From NCBI GenBank assembly GCA_013350335.1, contig CM023542.1:7922025-7986024 (forward strand): DNA of 64,000 bases, read 5' to 3'. The notes under the pieces were generated by a model. The model was not told where the DNA came from. It did no database searches and saw only the letters and a list, made by a program, of their open reading frames with translations. The translations under genes were made by a program, and so were the position numbers. Within the stretch, counting starts at the first letter, position 1, and each line of letters begins with the position of its first letter. Below, piece after piece: positions 1 through 32,895 of the stretch. This DNA comes from Chimonanthus salicifolius. Taxonomy: Eukaryota > Streptophyta > Magnoliopsida > Laurales > Calycanthaceae.

Positions 1-364
1 AAAATCATTTTTCTTGTTTTTAGTTTTTACACGAACTTCTTCAATTTTTAATACTAACACGATAAGGATATATCAAATCTTTCAACTCACCAAATCAAAA
101 TTTTGAACAAAATTTTTGTTCTTCTTCACTTGTCAACATGAGATTAAATCACAACCATTCGTAAATGAATACGCAAGATTCACCTGACGGTCACTTTAAA
201 CTTTCTCTATTATATAAAGAATAGAGTAGTAAGATTAATAACAAACTTTCTAATAACAAAATATTCTAAAAAAAATCTACTTAGCATCTAATATAGAAAT
301 AAATTTAGTTAATAATATCAAACAAGATTATGAACATCAAACTATACCATTGATATTACCGGGT

Positions 365-724
365 AGCATCCTCCCACAGGTATTAATCCAACACGGGTTT
401 TACTGTATTGCTGATGTTGCCTTTCGAACTGGCTCTCTGAACCCTTAGAATCGACTCGCTAGATCACTGATCGGATCACTGCGATATAAATCGGTTCACT
501 GACCGGCTCGTCGGATCACTGACAGAATCATTGACCGGCTCACTGAAATTTATCTAAGTGAGACTATTTTTTTAATAAAGAACAACAAATCGGATCACTG
601 ATCAGATCACTACCGGATCACTAATTTTTTTTTAAATGTTTTCGTACGGCCGTAGAAGGATAAAATAGGCAATGCCCTAAATCTCGGGTTTCGTTATATA
701 AAATACCCGTGAGAAAATTGCTAA
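365..724. mobile_element. Small MULE-type non-autonomous element (probable)
   Basis: Both ends resemble, in inverted orientation, the ends of the large MULE at 40541-57825. At the left (about 361-405) a GC-ATC-TCCCACAGG-TATT block is followed by ACACGGGTTTTAC. At the right, read on the - strand from about 724, GCAATTTTCTCACGGG-TATTTT is followed by a CTACGGCCGTAC block. Between them (about 430-625) lie degenerate direct repeats of a CGGATCACTGA core, like the subterminal repeats of the large element. No ORF is present. A target-site duplication is not clear, so the exact ends are approximate. The assignment rests on similarity read by eye. Confidence 0.45.
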
Positions 725-2455
725 AGTAATGATTTAATTATCATCAATGCGATCTACTTTTTAAATTCCCATGCTTGGAATCCACTTCTCTGCAACTTTA
801 CATTCGAACAATCATTACTGTTGCGAGTTTGTATTTCACTGTTGCATTAAACTTCTGCAAATTGTAATGAATAGCCTCCAACAAGAGTTCGCATGTTTGC
901 CAAGTGATCGTACCATTCGTTGATTTTTCTTCAAAATCATCATTTAATTAAAATTTCATGACAATTATTTAGATAGTTCGCATTGGGTTTGAGAATGTAA
1001 AAAAAAAAAAGATTGACACACGAGATTTTGTGCAATCAGCTCTACACAAGCCAAATCACACGTCAAAGCACATACAAAAAACAAGCAAAATGTGGTTCGT
1101 CAAAATCGTCTATATCCAGGGGACGTACAAAAAATTTCACTATAAAGAAGATCTTGGAATACAAGGATTATCTAACTCTTCCCTTCCCTCTTCCTCAGTC
1201 TCTCTTTCCCTCTCTATTTCTTTTCCAGAGAAATGACACACCCAAAGAAAATTTTAAGAGAAAGAGACAAAATATATATGACTCGACTTACAACATAGAC
1301 TTGGTCCAGTGAGCTTAGACTTAGGTCCTACACACAGTCCAGATCCAAAAGGGTTTTGATCCATAAAACCCAACATAATATTTGTTGCATCTTTCTTAAT
1401 TAAAAAAGAAATATTTATATTTATAAAAAAATACAATCAACAAATAAAGAAAATAAAAGAATGAACAAATCTGTATTCAGTAAATTTGATAGCGTCCAAC
1501 AAAACGAAATAAAATCGATAACATATACATTAACCGGCATCATCACCATTGATTTTATCTTTGTTGTTATTCTCATTGACTCAATTTACTATTTCCTTCA
1601 ATGACTTTTAAAATTCATAAAAATCTTATTTCAAATTATTGAACATCAACTTTGATATTAATATCGTATTATTCGACCGAATGAATGTACCAAAATAAGA
1701 TGCAATGATATTAGAAAACAAAACAATCAAAAGAAAATAAAGGACAATTAAGGTATATAATTTTAAAACTTGAAAAAACTCATCTTGACATGATCTCAAA
1801 TTTAGCGAGTCAACTAATTATTCTAATTTTTTTTAATTTTTTTTAAATATTCAATTAAATCTCTTAACTGAATAAGACTTCAAAATTTTAGATATTGAAC
1901 ACACGACAAAATTACACGGGCATGTCCCATCCTATAACCGACGCCACCTCTCTTTTTTACGTTTCCGGCAAAGTACGCATCCTTATCTTTTGATTACATT
2001 AATGATAACGATAAAAATGTTCTAATAAATTTGTTTAACATTTAATAGAAAAATAAATTTAATAAATAATATCAACAGAGATTAGCAACCTTTCTAATTG
2101 CACGCTTGAATCTATCTCTTTTATTAACGGCTAAATCTTGAATTGATAGATCAAAATCTTTAATATCATATATATTTGCTTAAACACTTCAAATATATAT
2201 AATATTTTAGATATTATACAATAATTATTAAAATATATTTTAATATTATAACGACCCGTATCGCTAGCATAATATTATTCGTTTTGGACCTACACACAGG
2301 TTATTTGTTCTAAATTGATTATTAGTTATTCACGAATAGTATCAAGATTTTTATTTTATTAATATTTTTATTTATTATATCTTAAATATTTATACTTTTG
2401 CAAGATTTTTTCATTAATTTTTTTATAAGTTTTTTAAAATTTAAAAATATTACAA
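725..2455. other. AT-rich intergenic stretch, nothing recognisable
   Basis: No coding exon, RNA gene or element end is recognised here. The two short ORFs around 1013-1312 are low-complexity, lie in a CT-rich tract (about 1180-1230), and resemble no protein family known to me. Poly(A/T) runs are frequent. Confidence 0.5.
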
Positions 2456-3402
2456 TATTATTAAGACCGCCCATATAGACACCTGACTTTTCTTTCCCTA
2501 CACATTGATTTTAAAAAAATAGTGTGAAATTATGATTTTTTCCTTTCGCTTAAGATCATCCGAGCAAACAAATAAGGGTAAAATGTGTATCTCATTGGAA
2601 AATGCATTTGTTCGGATGATTTTTGGAGAGAAATTTTCAAACTAGACTGTTTATCGACCGATTTCTATAAATAATGTATCAAAATTCATCTATTTTGAAT
2701 TTTATGAACTCCATGACTGATTTTAAATAAAAAGGGTATAGTTTTGGATTTAAAAATTGTTCCCAAATAATTAAGGAAAAATGACATTCCTTCTTAATTC
2801 TTTGGTTACGATTTTTTAAGTCCAAAACTATATCCTTTTCACCTAAAATCAGTCACATACTTCATAAAATTCAGAATAGACGAATTTTGATATATTGTTT
2901 GTACAAATCGGTCGAGAAACTACTTCTTTTGAAAACCCGAGTCAAACGAGCAAAGATTACAATTGGCAAAAAGACGGTTTCTCGACCGTTTTCTACAAAC
3001 ATGTATCCAAATTCATCAATTCTAAATTTTATGAACTCCGAAACTGATTTTAGGTAAAAATGGTATAGTTTTGCACTTAAAAAATTGTACCCAGAAAATT
3101 AAAAGGGAATGTTATTTTTCTTTTAATTCTTGTGTTACAATTTTGAAGCCTAAAACTATGATTTTTTTTCTTAAAATCAGCATTGAAATTCATAAAATTC
3201 AGTAAATAAATTTTGATATATTATTTATAAACATCAGTTTGAAAATCGGTCTCCAAACATCATCGTAACGAATGCATTTTCGACCGAACACATTTGACCG
3301 GTTGGATCCGTGGATGATTTTAAGAAAGGCGGAATTGTAATTTCACAATATTTTTTTTAAAACAAAAAAGACGGGTGTCTACGTGGGGCGGCCTATTATT
3401 AA
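2456..3402. mobile_element. 929-bp double-hairpin MULE-type element with 9-bp TSD
   Basis: The element itself is 2465-3393. It is flanked by perfect 9-bp direct repeats TATTATTAA at 2456-2464 and 3394-3402, the size typical of Mutator-superfamily insertions. The termini are inverted and imperfect: GACCGCCC...TAGACACCTG on the left against GGCCGCCCC...TAGACACCCG on the right read in reverse. The similarity continues for about 90 bp, through TGTGAAATTA and a CTTTC-CTTAA-ATCATCC block. The interior is two tandem copies of a long imperfect palindrome, about 2641-2940 (centre near 2786) and about 2968-3260 (centre near 3110). Each arm contains GGTATAGTTTTG-type sequence and its complement. There is no coding capacity. 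The right end lies about 30 bp from the presumed TATA box of the saposin gene. Confidence 0.75.
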
Positions 3403-3403
3403 T

Positions 3404-3431
3404 TGACGTCAGTTTTTTATTCTTTATATAT
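3404..3431 (+). promoter_or_regulatory. Putative core promoter of saposin gene: TGACGTCA plus TATA box
   Basis: A perfect palindromic TGACGTCA (3404-3411), the C-box/CRE-type site bound by plant bZIP factors, lies just upstream of a TTTATATATG TATA-like box (about 3423-3431). A likely 5' UTR exon follows (about 3455-3519), ending in a GT donor at 3520 (CTG|GTACG). The placement fits the downstream coding start at 5843 if a 5' UTR intron (3520-5809, acceptor CTTTCAG at 5803-5809) is removed. The transcription start is inferred, not seen. Confidence 0.4.
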
Positions 3432-5385
3432 GCACGCACAAGCTATCCTTTACCGTAGAGGTCGGACAGGAAAGGTGACCAAAGAAAGAGCAGAAGGCCA
3501 AACTCTCTCTAATTTTCTGGTACGTTGGATACCCCATCTCTTGTCTTTGTGATCATATTCAATTTTTTTCTCCCTTCTTGTTCAATTCTTTGGGCTCCGC
3601 TTGGATTCATGGAGAGGAAATTACTATCCTAGAAAATAGTCAACTTTAACTAAAATGGATATGGGTGTAACAATTTTCGTTTAAAAGTGATAATTTTTCG
3701 AGGAAAGTATTTTCCTTTCCATGCATCGAAGCGGAGTCTTTGATTGTTTCATTCCTAATTTTGGGATCCATTCATTTTTTTGCTCTTGATTTGTATATAT
3801 AAATCTGCAGCTGCGGTTTAATTTAAGATTCATCCAATCCATATTTTATCATAATTATTTTGAATTTCGTTTGGAAACGTATATTCTTGTCTCCCCAATT
3901 CTTGATCGCATATTTGATGCGCTTCAAATACAGATACAGACATACAGTTCACCCGTGATTGGGACACCAGGAGGGGGAAGGGGTGTTCTTTTTCACCCTT
4001 TATATGGTATTTGGGTTAAAAAAAAAAAAATACAAGGACAAGGCTGATGGCCCCATTTTGTCGGAAAGCCTAGAGACCCGAACATACATAGAACTTTTAG
4101 AGAGAATTTGAAAATCCTTGGGGACCTAAACCAAAAAAGGGTTCATAATTTCTTAAGGTCCTGATTTTACAAAAATGCTATGACTGATTGGTTGTAACCA
4201 GGAACTTTCCTGCTTGTCACTTTCTCCGCGTGATGATGGGCTTCCCATGATTGATCTAGCGTATGATTATAATGCGCTTGAATTGAAATTGTAGTATGCA
4301 AATTTGCAATGACATCAGAGAATTGCCTGTGTTTATGGATGAACAATGTGTAGAACAATTGTTAATATCGATGCCGTTTTGAGAGTTAATTTACAATTTC
4401 TCTCTTGTTACCAATTCAATAGTGAGGATTAGAATACAAATGGAGCCCTATGATCATTCAATGAAGAAGCTAACTTGGTTCCTAGTTTGCAGTCATGTAG
4501 TCAAGCCTGCAAATAGGCTTGAGACTTGTTCTGCACCTTGCCTGGCACAAAGGTCGGCTTCTATTAATAATACCCAATATTTGTAGAAATTTTTCTATAA
4601 TAAGCCGTTTTATTTTCATAATAATAATTAGATTTTTTAATTAATACGAATTATAGCTTTTAATACTTAATTATACTCAAATTGATATATTCATAAAGAA
4701 CATATTTGTGTACATCCATAATATATATTTATATAATATATTTTGGAGCCCCATTACACCTACATTTAGTGCTTAAGGAATAACATAATTTTGTTGATAG
4801 TGATGTGAAAAGGACAGATTCACAACATAATGAATATGCTAATTTCTTTCAAAGTATCTGAATAAGACGTAAAAATAAATAAATAAAGGAAGTATTAGAT
4901 TAAAGAAGAAAAAGGATACAATAGAGAGGCTTTAATTTTAAGCAAAATCGAAGCTTAAAAAAAGAAGGAAAAAGAAAGAAAGACTACAAAGTAGAAGAAC
5001 CCCTGCTCTAACTAGACAATCAGTGTCGTCATTCATAGAACAATGAATTGTTCTCACAGACAATCTTCATGAAAAGATGGTATGTCTAATCTCAAGAATA
5101 AAATTCAATAACTTCTAAGGGAATGCTAGAGAGGAAATCCAACTAATTACACTCTTGGAATCACTTCCCACTAGTTCTATGTTGATTTTTCTTTGAAGAT
5201 AAAGATGAAGAGTTCTACGTTCATCATATTTACAAGTGCATAATATATATGCACATACATAGATAAAAGATAATCACAGAATCTCACAGATTCTTTCTTC
5301 CTTTTTTAGAGATTAACATAATCTTTCTCTAATCCTAAATATCCTTACACCATTGTTATCTTTAGAGGAGTATGGCCATCTGCTG

Positions 5386-5510
5386 CCTCCCTATGCTATT
5401 TCATGTGTGGTATATACCTTTAGGTGATGGGCCAACCCATCTTGATTCCTCCCCATGCTATTTCATGTGTGGTATATAACTTTTCGGTGATGGGCCAATC
5501 CATCTTGATT
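5386..5510. repeat. Tandem duplication, about 62-bp unit
   Basis: Two adjacent copies contain ATGCTATTTCATGTGTGG, a GTATATA run, and GGTGATGGGCCAA. The second copy is offset by 62 bp and differs at a few positions. The repeat lies within the inferred 5' UTR intron of the saposin gene. Elsewhere that intron (3520-5809) is plain AT-rich sequence. Confidence 0.75.
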
Positions 5511-5842
5511 GATAGTGACTGTTGAATTGGTTTACTTCACAGCGAATGGGGTCTTGGCAAGAATCAGTTCAGTTTTAAAATTCAATGCCAATAATGGGAT
5601 TTGAATCATTGAATGTTTAGTATGGCCATGTTTAGATGTTGGGCTGTGGCGAATCTATTTTGGAAATCTGACCCTCTCACCCTTCTTGCCAGTACAAGTG
5701 TGCTATTGCTTTGTCATTGTCTGTTGAGGACATGATGTCTTTGATTATTCATCGTCATAGTTTGAATTGATTTTTGTTGTAATCTCCATTTTTTCTACTT
5801 GTCTTTCAGGCTGCTGATCAAGTTGTTGCAAACGTGATATAG

Positions 5843-8800
5843 ATGTCAAGCCCATTTTCAATGGGCTTGTTATCTTATTTTGTTGCCATACTATTTTTGG
5901 CTGTATATGTGAATGGGAGGAATTCTTTTGTGATTGAGGAAGTTGGTAAGAGATTCAATTCCATCATAAATTTTCTTTTTTCATGTTTGAGGTTCTGTTG
6001 CAGACATCATTAGTTATATGCATCTGTTTCAATCCACCAAATATGCTGACTGGGGAACATAAAATGATGTTTGTATATATGTGTATCAGCAATGATATAC
6101 TATTACTTGGATGCAGGTAACTTGTTGCACCAACGGCATTCCTGGCCTACTTGTTGTCCATGCATATGTTCTTTCTTTCATTTTGAAGGATGATAATAAT
6201 TTTATCCCACCAAGAAGATAAAGTATTACAAGAAAAACCCAGATAGGGCCAAAATTGGGAAAAGGGTAGAAAGCACCTGAGAAAGGAGAGAATACAAACA
6301 GAATTACCCAATGGAATACCCATATACATTCCCAAACTAACACCACCTTCACCCTCTTTTTGTCTCCAACTCATCAAGATCTCAAATTCAACCCAATTCT
6401 AGGTCTCATATCCACATCATCATCATCATAGCTGAACAACAATCCTGACTCCTATACATACATTACCAGATGAGTGACTTCACACTCGTTCCCCTAATTC
6501 ATTTCGTTGGAAACAGAAACTAAGTTATAGTGATTCACCTATTCCAAGCAAATGCAAAAATCACTTCCTAAGTTATATGGCTATGGGTGCGAGTGTTGAA
6601 GTCTAACACAGGTGCACAGGGACACGGCACCATATTTAAATAGAATTTGAATCTAAATTTATTTTAAATGAAAAACAGTGCCAAAAATACTAATAAAAAA
6701 TAACATACTAGTGTTACTCTAAACAATTAAGTGACAAACTTAGATTATAAGAGGAGAAAGTTGTAATATTTTAGTCATCTTGGAAAATAATGTTGATAAT
6801 ACCAAAAAGAGTCATAAAAAATGGGTCCAAGTGTCAACACAAATGCGAGTGTCCGACATAGGTATATCACACATCTTGAAGAATTTGTGCAACTTAGACC
6901 ACTTTGTAGGTATTTCTTATGAGGTTGGAATTCACTACCACTTCATAGGAATTTCATTGAGAATGTTTTGAAAAGGTGGAACTGTGATCTATGTGGCACA
7001 CCAAAACCACATAATGAAACAAGATGTTATAGATCTTCAAGAACCAAAGCCAAGCCCCGTGAAAAGGCAACTACCGTGATGTAAAGCTATAAAGCAAACG
7101 GTTGAAATAGGAAGTTTCCATGTACCAACTGTGTTCAAGGATTTAGATTGGATGCTAGAGATCACATGAGCTGAAATTTGATATTTGGAAGAGCTACATG
7201 ATCTATTTTCAACTAGTGGAGTCAATGTTCTCTCATACATGCCACTTGTCCCACTATTCAGGTGTATAAAGGATCATGGATGTCTCCTTCTCCTTCAAAC
7301 ATGTTAGGAGATTAGAGAGCTGAGAAGAATGGTGTCTTAGGGGGCAGCTTGTTTTTGGTTTCTCTTTGTAGTTTGGCTTGTATTTTAGCTCCTCTTTGTA
7401 TCCTTGCATACTTCTGTCCATTTGTGGAGTGTGGCATCTGGGACTGTCCCTCATTCTTCATTTTTTATTTTCCCTCAAATGATACTTATGTCGACTTTTC
7501 AAAGGAAAAAAAATCTATAAAGGAATCATATATATTTAATTTGGGAAAAGTACATATAGTAAATTTGGCATAAAAGAGTTATTTCTATAGTATATATCTT
7601 AAGTCCATGATTGACATCATAGAGTGGGGCCTTCTCCCTTTTACTTGTCTTTAGATGAGTGGATGAAAGGAAGTTTATAATGTCCATAGTAGTCAAGGCA
7701 CACAAGGGTTCTAGAGCCTAAGTCTATTTAATTATGTATGTTCATGACACCAATATAGACCTAATTTAATTGTCTACAGCTGCTTCTAAGGTGCTGATGA
7801 CAAATACATGACATTTTCAACTCAATATCAATTAAACATTTCAACATATCAACTCACTATCAATACTTGGACCCTCCTATCAAGTTATGCAGGTGGAGCA
7901 ACAATATGTGGGGGTTCAAATGAATCACATCAAGTGTTATCGCTGTAACATTTTCCTCAGATAAATAAAACAATTATTGAGGAAAGTATCTAAGGGCCCA
8001 GATACATTGCAAGGCAAATCTATGTGCCTGATATTTTGCCTCAGCTATAAGATTAGCTGCTTTGTTCTGAACTTCCAACAAAATCTCTGTTGTAGAGGTT
8101 TAGTTTCAATGGGTGGAATCTCTACAGCATTATATGATTTAAGTAGCTTCTTGGTGTGGTTTTTTTTTTTTTAGAACAGTCGATGACAAATGGATTGTCA
8201 AGTTCTTTAGATGTTTTTTTACAGAACTAACTATGCTGTACAACTTTGCGTCTAGAGGGATTTGTCATTATCCTTTTCCTTAAAGATGATCAAGAGCCTT
8301 GTTTATTTGTGTGGAATGGTTCCACTGGCAAGCTGCTAGTAGGCCCATCAAATCAATATTTTTGGCATATAGAATATTGCAATTTACTAAGCCCACAAGA
8401 ACATGTAATCCAGCCTGTCCATGCTGGTACATGTGCCAGACTGAAAGCATGCAGGTTCATGGCATCAAACCCTTTCATCCATCTGGTGGATGTCGTCATG
8501 CTCATTCAGGGGGGCTATTCTTGTTAGATATAGACATTAGAAAATTTCCACTAGTTGCCTCAGATTACATTTGCAGTTGATGAGGTGAGTGGATGTAGTG
8601 GGTTGCTGCTAGCAATCAACATGGCAGGGTTATCCCGTTGCATAACTTGGATGTAGTAGACATGAGGCTTCTTTTGGAGCTTTTTATTGGTTGAGCAGGC
8701 CTGGTAAACCATTTATGTAAGTTAACTTCTAATTAAGGTGTCTTCTGATTATTTTTCAGGAAAGTCCATATTGATACTTGAAGATGGTATCTCAGTCCAC

Positions 8801-10606
8801 GGGGCAGCAATGATGGGCCCTACTCCTGACGAGTGGGCTCTATCTTTGGATGGATTACCACCGGAATTCCTTTGCAAAACTTGCATGGAGGTTTCAAGAA
8901 AAGCTGAGAATTTCTTAGCTGACCCAACGCTGCTGGAGAAAGTATGTACAATTTCAAGTGAAGTTTGCCACATGCTTCCTTCTGATTTACGAGTGAAGGT
9001 ATAAGCTATTGACCAATTTTTTTATTTACTTGAATAAATCACTTTCCAGTTCTGTTTCATGACCGTTGCTTTGATCAATTATTCAGTGTTTAGAGACATC
9101 AGAGATGTATGTGCAAAAGGCTATTTCTTATCTGCAATTATATTTCAATGAAGAGAACTTTTGCAACGGCTCAGGATTATGCCCTGAAAATATGAGAACT
9201 AATTTGATCTTAAGCATCGGGATGGAAACTTTGTCTGGTCCGAAAGCACTTAATGAAATAATGAACAAGGTGTGGAACAAGGTGTGGAGCAGGATTTCTG
9301 AAGAGAAGGAAGATTCTGAGGCCCAATTACTGTCTCCTTTTAAAGTGCAGCTGCAGATTCTTAATGATAAGGTACAATAGAAGCTTGACCTACTCAACTT
9401 TTTATTTGCCCATGAGGACACCTACCATGTAAATTGCAGCAAAAGAAAACTTAAGAACAGATGGTCAACAGGCGTCATCATTTACCCCCAACAAAGAAAA
9501 TTTTTGTAATTCCAAAATTAAAAGAATTCAAGAATTTTTTTGGAATTCCAAAATTAAAAGAATTCGAAATTGCCTTAAGTATTTGCTTGGCGAGTGGCTA
9601 TTTTACAGAAGGCCTTAGATGTTGGTGGAGACAGACTTGTATGGAAAGTGGATATCCTATAATTGTCAACAAAATGGATGTCTTGCTTTGGTTGAAGAAG
9701 AGTTGCTTTAAGTTTTCACTCTTCGTGCCTAAGGATTCACACATCTACCCCATCCAATGGTGAATGGTTTAATCCTATTAAGAAGATAATTTAACTGTTT
9801 CACCTCATCTTGTGTAAGAGCCTGTACAATTATCCCTCCTTAATGATACACAAAAGCCTTATTTAAGGTTTCCTTTTATTTGACATAGTTGGAATACCAT
9901 TTGGAAAAGGGATTCTAAAGTTTGTGCTCAACCAATGTGCCATGCCAAAATGTGATTTTTTTTTAATCAAAACTCCTCACCATAATCTTAATTTTCCTTT
10001 CTAATAAAGTGGTTCCCCACTTCATTGCATTGTTTCTGTATATTTACTATATGTGGTAGGAGGTACCACTATCATAGTCCAAAGGAGTATATTACCATCT
10101 TTGACGCTAAGATCTTTTTTTCCTTTTTAATATGTATATTTTTTGCTTCATTGGATGTTGTTCCTCAGATACTAGATAACACAAGCTGCACAGCATGTCA
10201 CAAGGCTTTGGATGAAGTAATTAATGATTTGGACAAACCTGAGACAAAGGTACCTGCAAGTTCAATTCTCTTAAGAATCCATTTTGGTATTTCTTTTCGC
10301 CAATTAAATATCTATTCCACTTGTCTACAGATCAAGGTTCTTAGAGTTCTTCTAAAAGCTTGCGAGAAAGTTGAAAATCATGTCAAGGAAGTAAGGATAT
10401 CTTTTACCCTGGATTCAGTTATGGAAAATTTATAAAGAATGCTCATCATTGTCATCATTTATTTGCAGTGCAAGAAACTGGTTTTTGAATACGGTCCCCT
10501 TATCATGGCTAACATGGAGAAATTTCTAACCAAGAATGACCTCTGCTCCATTCTACATGTATGCAATGCCGATACACCTCTCACAACCAGGGCCACCGAC
10601 ATTTGA
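5843..10606 (+). CDS. Saposin-B domain (prosaposin-like) secretory protein
   Basis: Six coding exons with GT-AG borders join in frame to 301 residues: 5843-5945, 8760-8998, 9087-9371, 10169-10249, 10331-10390, 10469-10606 (TGA). The start ATG opens a hydrophobic signal peptide (residues 1-24, ending near VNG). Two saposin-B-type domains follow. The first (about 73-146) has CKTC, KVC, EVC and later Cys residues at 115, 140 and 146. The second (about 216-288) has CTAC and Cys 247, 257, 282 and 288. This is the alternating pattern that forms the three disulfides of this fold. Known family members bind lipids in the vacuole/secretory pathway, so targeting there is inferred. About 48 residues separate the signal peptide from the first domain, and a roughly 65-residue linker joins the domains; neither is recognised. 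A 5' UTR intron is likely. Exon borders were assigned by eye. Confidence 0.88.
7265..7529 (+). mobile_element. 5'-truncated LINE 3' end in a saposin intron
   Basis: About 238 bp (7278-7515) lies between near-identical direct repeats TATAAAGGATCAT (7265-7277) and TATAAAGGAATCAT (7516-7529), and ends in an A-rich tail (GGAAAAAAAA at 7504-7513). The interior translates on the + strand to hydrophobic, Leu/Phe-rich sequence like the extreme C-terminus and 3' end of plant L1-type LINEs. It has no intact ORF. It sits in the intron between coding exons 1 and 2 of the saposin gene. Confidence 0.55.
9509..9571 (+). repeat. Short tandem duplication in saposin intron
   Basis: AATTCCAAAATTAAAAGAAT occurs twice, offset by about 36 bp, in the intron between 9372 and 10168. 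The rest of that intron has no recognisable content. Confidence 0.7.
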
Positions 10607-10773
10607 CATCCATTCATAATGTTGACAGGGCTGTTCAGCAATCCTGATTCTGTGGTTACCATATGTGTGATAGTACTGGCTTTCTTCTTCCCAGAATTTA
10701 ATGGCCCATTACCTTAATGGACTCCATTTTCGCTCTTAATTTATTGTGTACCGTACTTTTGTTCTAATGAATA

Positions 10774-10777
<4 letters not shown>

Positions 10778-10824
<47 letters not shown>
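10778..10824. repeat. (CT)n microsatellite
   Basis: An uninterrupted CT run of about 23 dinucleotides lies 170 bp after the saposin stop codon, just past AATGAATATAAA, which could serve as a polyadenylation signal. Confidence 0.95.
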
Positions 10825-10825
<1 letters not shown>

Positions 10826-12876
10826 GTAGTAATTTAAAGATTAATATGGCGAGCACAAGTAATCATGCTGTTGGTCAGCCTTTGTTTCATTTGATGATGG
10901 AGATGAAGACCTATCATTTAATATTTGAATTGGTCAGCCACCCTTGCCTCTGGAGGTCTTGAGATCAAGTCTCCCTCAATATAAAAATTTTCACTCTCCA
11001 TAGTTTGTATCCGACATGTGCAGATAGGGAAGTTTACACGTGCTCTAAAGATTAGTCAAGTAGGACGTCTGAAAAATTCAGGTGGGACACTTGGAGACCT
11101 TAGTATTAAAAAAAATATTTGAATCGGCCAGCATGAGTAAGTGTGTATCATGATGGTTGAAAAATGGGGAGGTCTAGATGGTACCAGCAGATCGGAGCAT
11201 ATTTTGTGGATTATTTATAATAAAAATCAGCCTTGTTGATCATTCTTAACCACAAATCAAGGCCATGAAATGGTTGGTTAAATGAAATTCCATTAGAATC
11301 ATTTATGTCATGACCTTAATTGGATGGTTAGAAATGGGTTTAGGATATTTAACAACAAACTAATTCACAACTATGCTAGTGTTTGGTGGGACCAATACTT
11401 CATTGACGTGTCATAAATTTTATCACTAGTTTCATTTAACAGCAATGCCTGAATAAAGGTGAACTTTATAAACAACAATAATTTTTAAAAATGATAAAGT
11501 TAGTTAATATTTTAAATTATTGAATCATATGATGACCATTGCATAGTTCAAAAAAAAATTAAAAATTATTGAAAATATATTTCTAAGTGATTCCCTTGAC
11601 CTTTTCTGTAAGTGATAGGTCATAATTTGGGGGCCTGGAGCATGCGAAGATCAGTCAAAGTCCAACCCCTACGTTAGGCCTGAATCTTGGGCCCATGTCT
11701 GACCCTTTCTGCCTGATGTCTTTCGGGCCTGATCCTCTTGAAGAACAATTGAATTTCTTAAAAGTTGTAGACCTCTTCAAAGGATTCAATGCTGAAACTT
11801 ACTAGTGGGGTAAAATTTTACCACATTCAAAATTTATGACATTTATAATACTCACTGGTTAGGAGTATTAAGACTGCTCAAGTTTGTTGTAACTGGTACA
11901 CGCTTATTGAAACTTAATTAGGGATGAAATTTGGGTTGAGTTTTAACTTGAAATGCATGACACGATTTGAAAAATTAATGTGTTGGGTTATGTATTTGCA
12001 AATATAGGATCGGGTTAGATTGAAAAACAAAAGCCTGCATTAAATTTGGATAAGACTGGGTTTAGCATTTTAAAATCGACCTGACCCTAGTTTTACACCT
12101 AAATATAAAACTGCAAGGGTCTTGGGTTTCTATATTCGTTCGATCCTCGCCTGCTCCCGGTCTTCACTCGGTGATGGCGATAGCAATAACTTCAATAATC
12201 CAAAATTCTCTCTCCTCTGCAACTTTGCCCAACCCATGTTCTCTCTTCGCTTCTCTTGTTACTGCTCTTAGTCTTCACTCCCTCGATGGCTACAACAACG
12301 AGTCAGTTCCAAAAGCCAAATTGTTGCTTAGCTTTTTTCAAATTCAAACTAAAAATGGGTTGGACTGCATAGTTCCAATTCGAGTTTGGTCAATTTCTCA
12401 AGTTCTAGGTTGGGGCAGGTCGAGTTGGGTTGTGCAATTTAGATTACCAGATTGGGCCAGATCTGATTCAGTAATTTTTTATGAGTTGGATTGAATTTAT
12501 TAAAATCTGATTCAATTTACTCAAATTTTTACCCTAAAACTTATAATAAAGATGAGACTCAAGTTGTATAAATATTTGATAAACAATTACTTGTAGAAAG
12601 TTGTCAATATGAAATATGAGTGTTGAGCTCTATATAGACATAAATTAAATTTTATTTAAAAATAAAATTAAGAGAAATAAATTCATCCTCAAAATGAGAT
12701 CCTTGTCCTTTCTCACTTTCCTTGTGGAGGAGAAATTATCCATCTTGAACAGGTTCACAATCACTTGGTGTGAACCACTTCACATTAGATAATTTCTCCG
12801 TTGATGAGGGGGTAAACTTCGGGGTATTTGGGTATGTAGTGCAGACTGCAGAGACTGCGTCTGTACTCTGAAGGCG
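10825..12876. other. Intergenic region between saposin and HINT genes
   Basis: No supported gene was found. A 107-codon ORF at 12171-12494 starts with a Ser/Leu-rich stretch that could mimic a targeting peptide, but no splice partner or family similarity was found. 11600-12100 holds Gly/Pro-coding-like repeats of GGGCCTGA and GGGTT type without clear ends. Confidence 0.45.
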
Positions 12877-12909
12877 ATGATTTCATTCCATTTCTCTGCT
12901 ACCAGAGCC

Positions 12910-32895
<19,986 letters not shown>

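Noticed and set aside
1013..1312. 99-codon ORF on the + strand
   Set aside because: Low-complexity, CT-rich, with no family similarity and no splice partner; likely chance.
12171..12494. 107-codon ORF with a transit-peptide-like start
   Set aside because: No downstream exon or family match could be found, and the second half runs into repeat-like GGGTT sequence.
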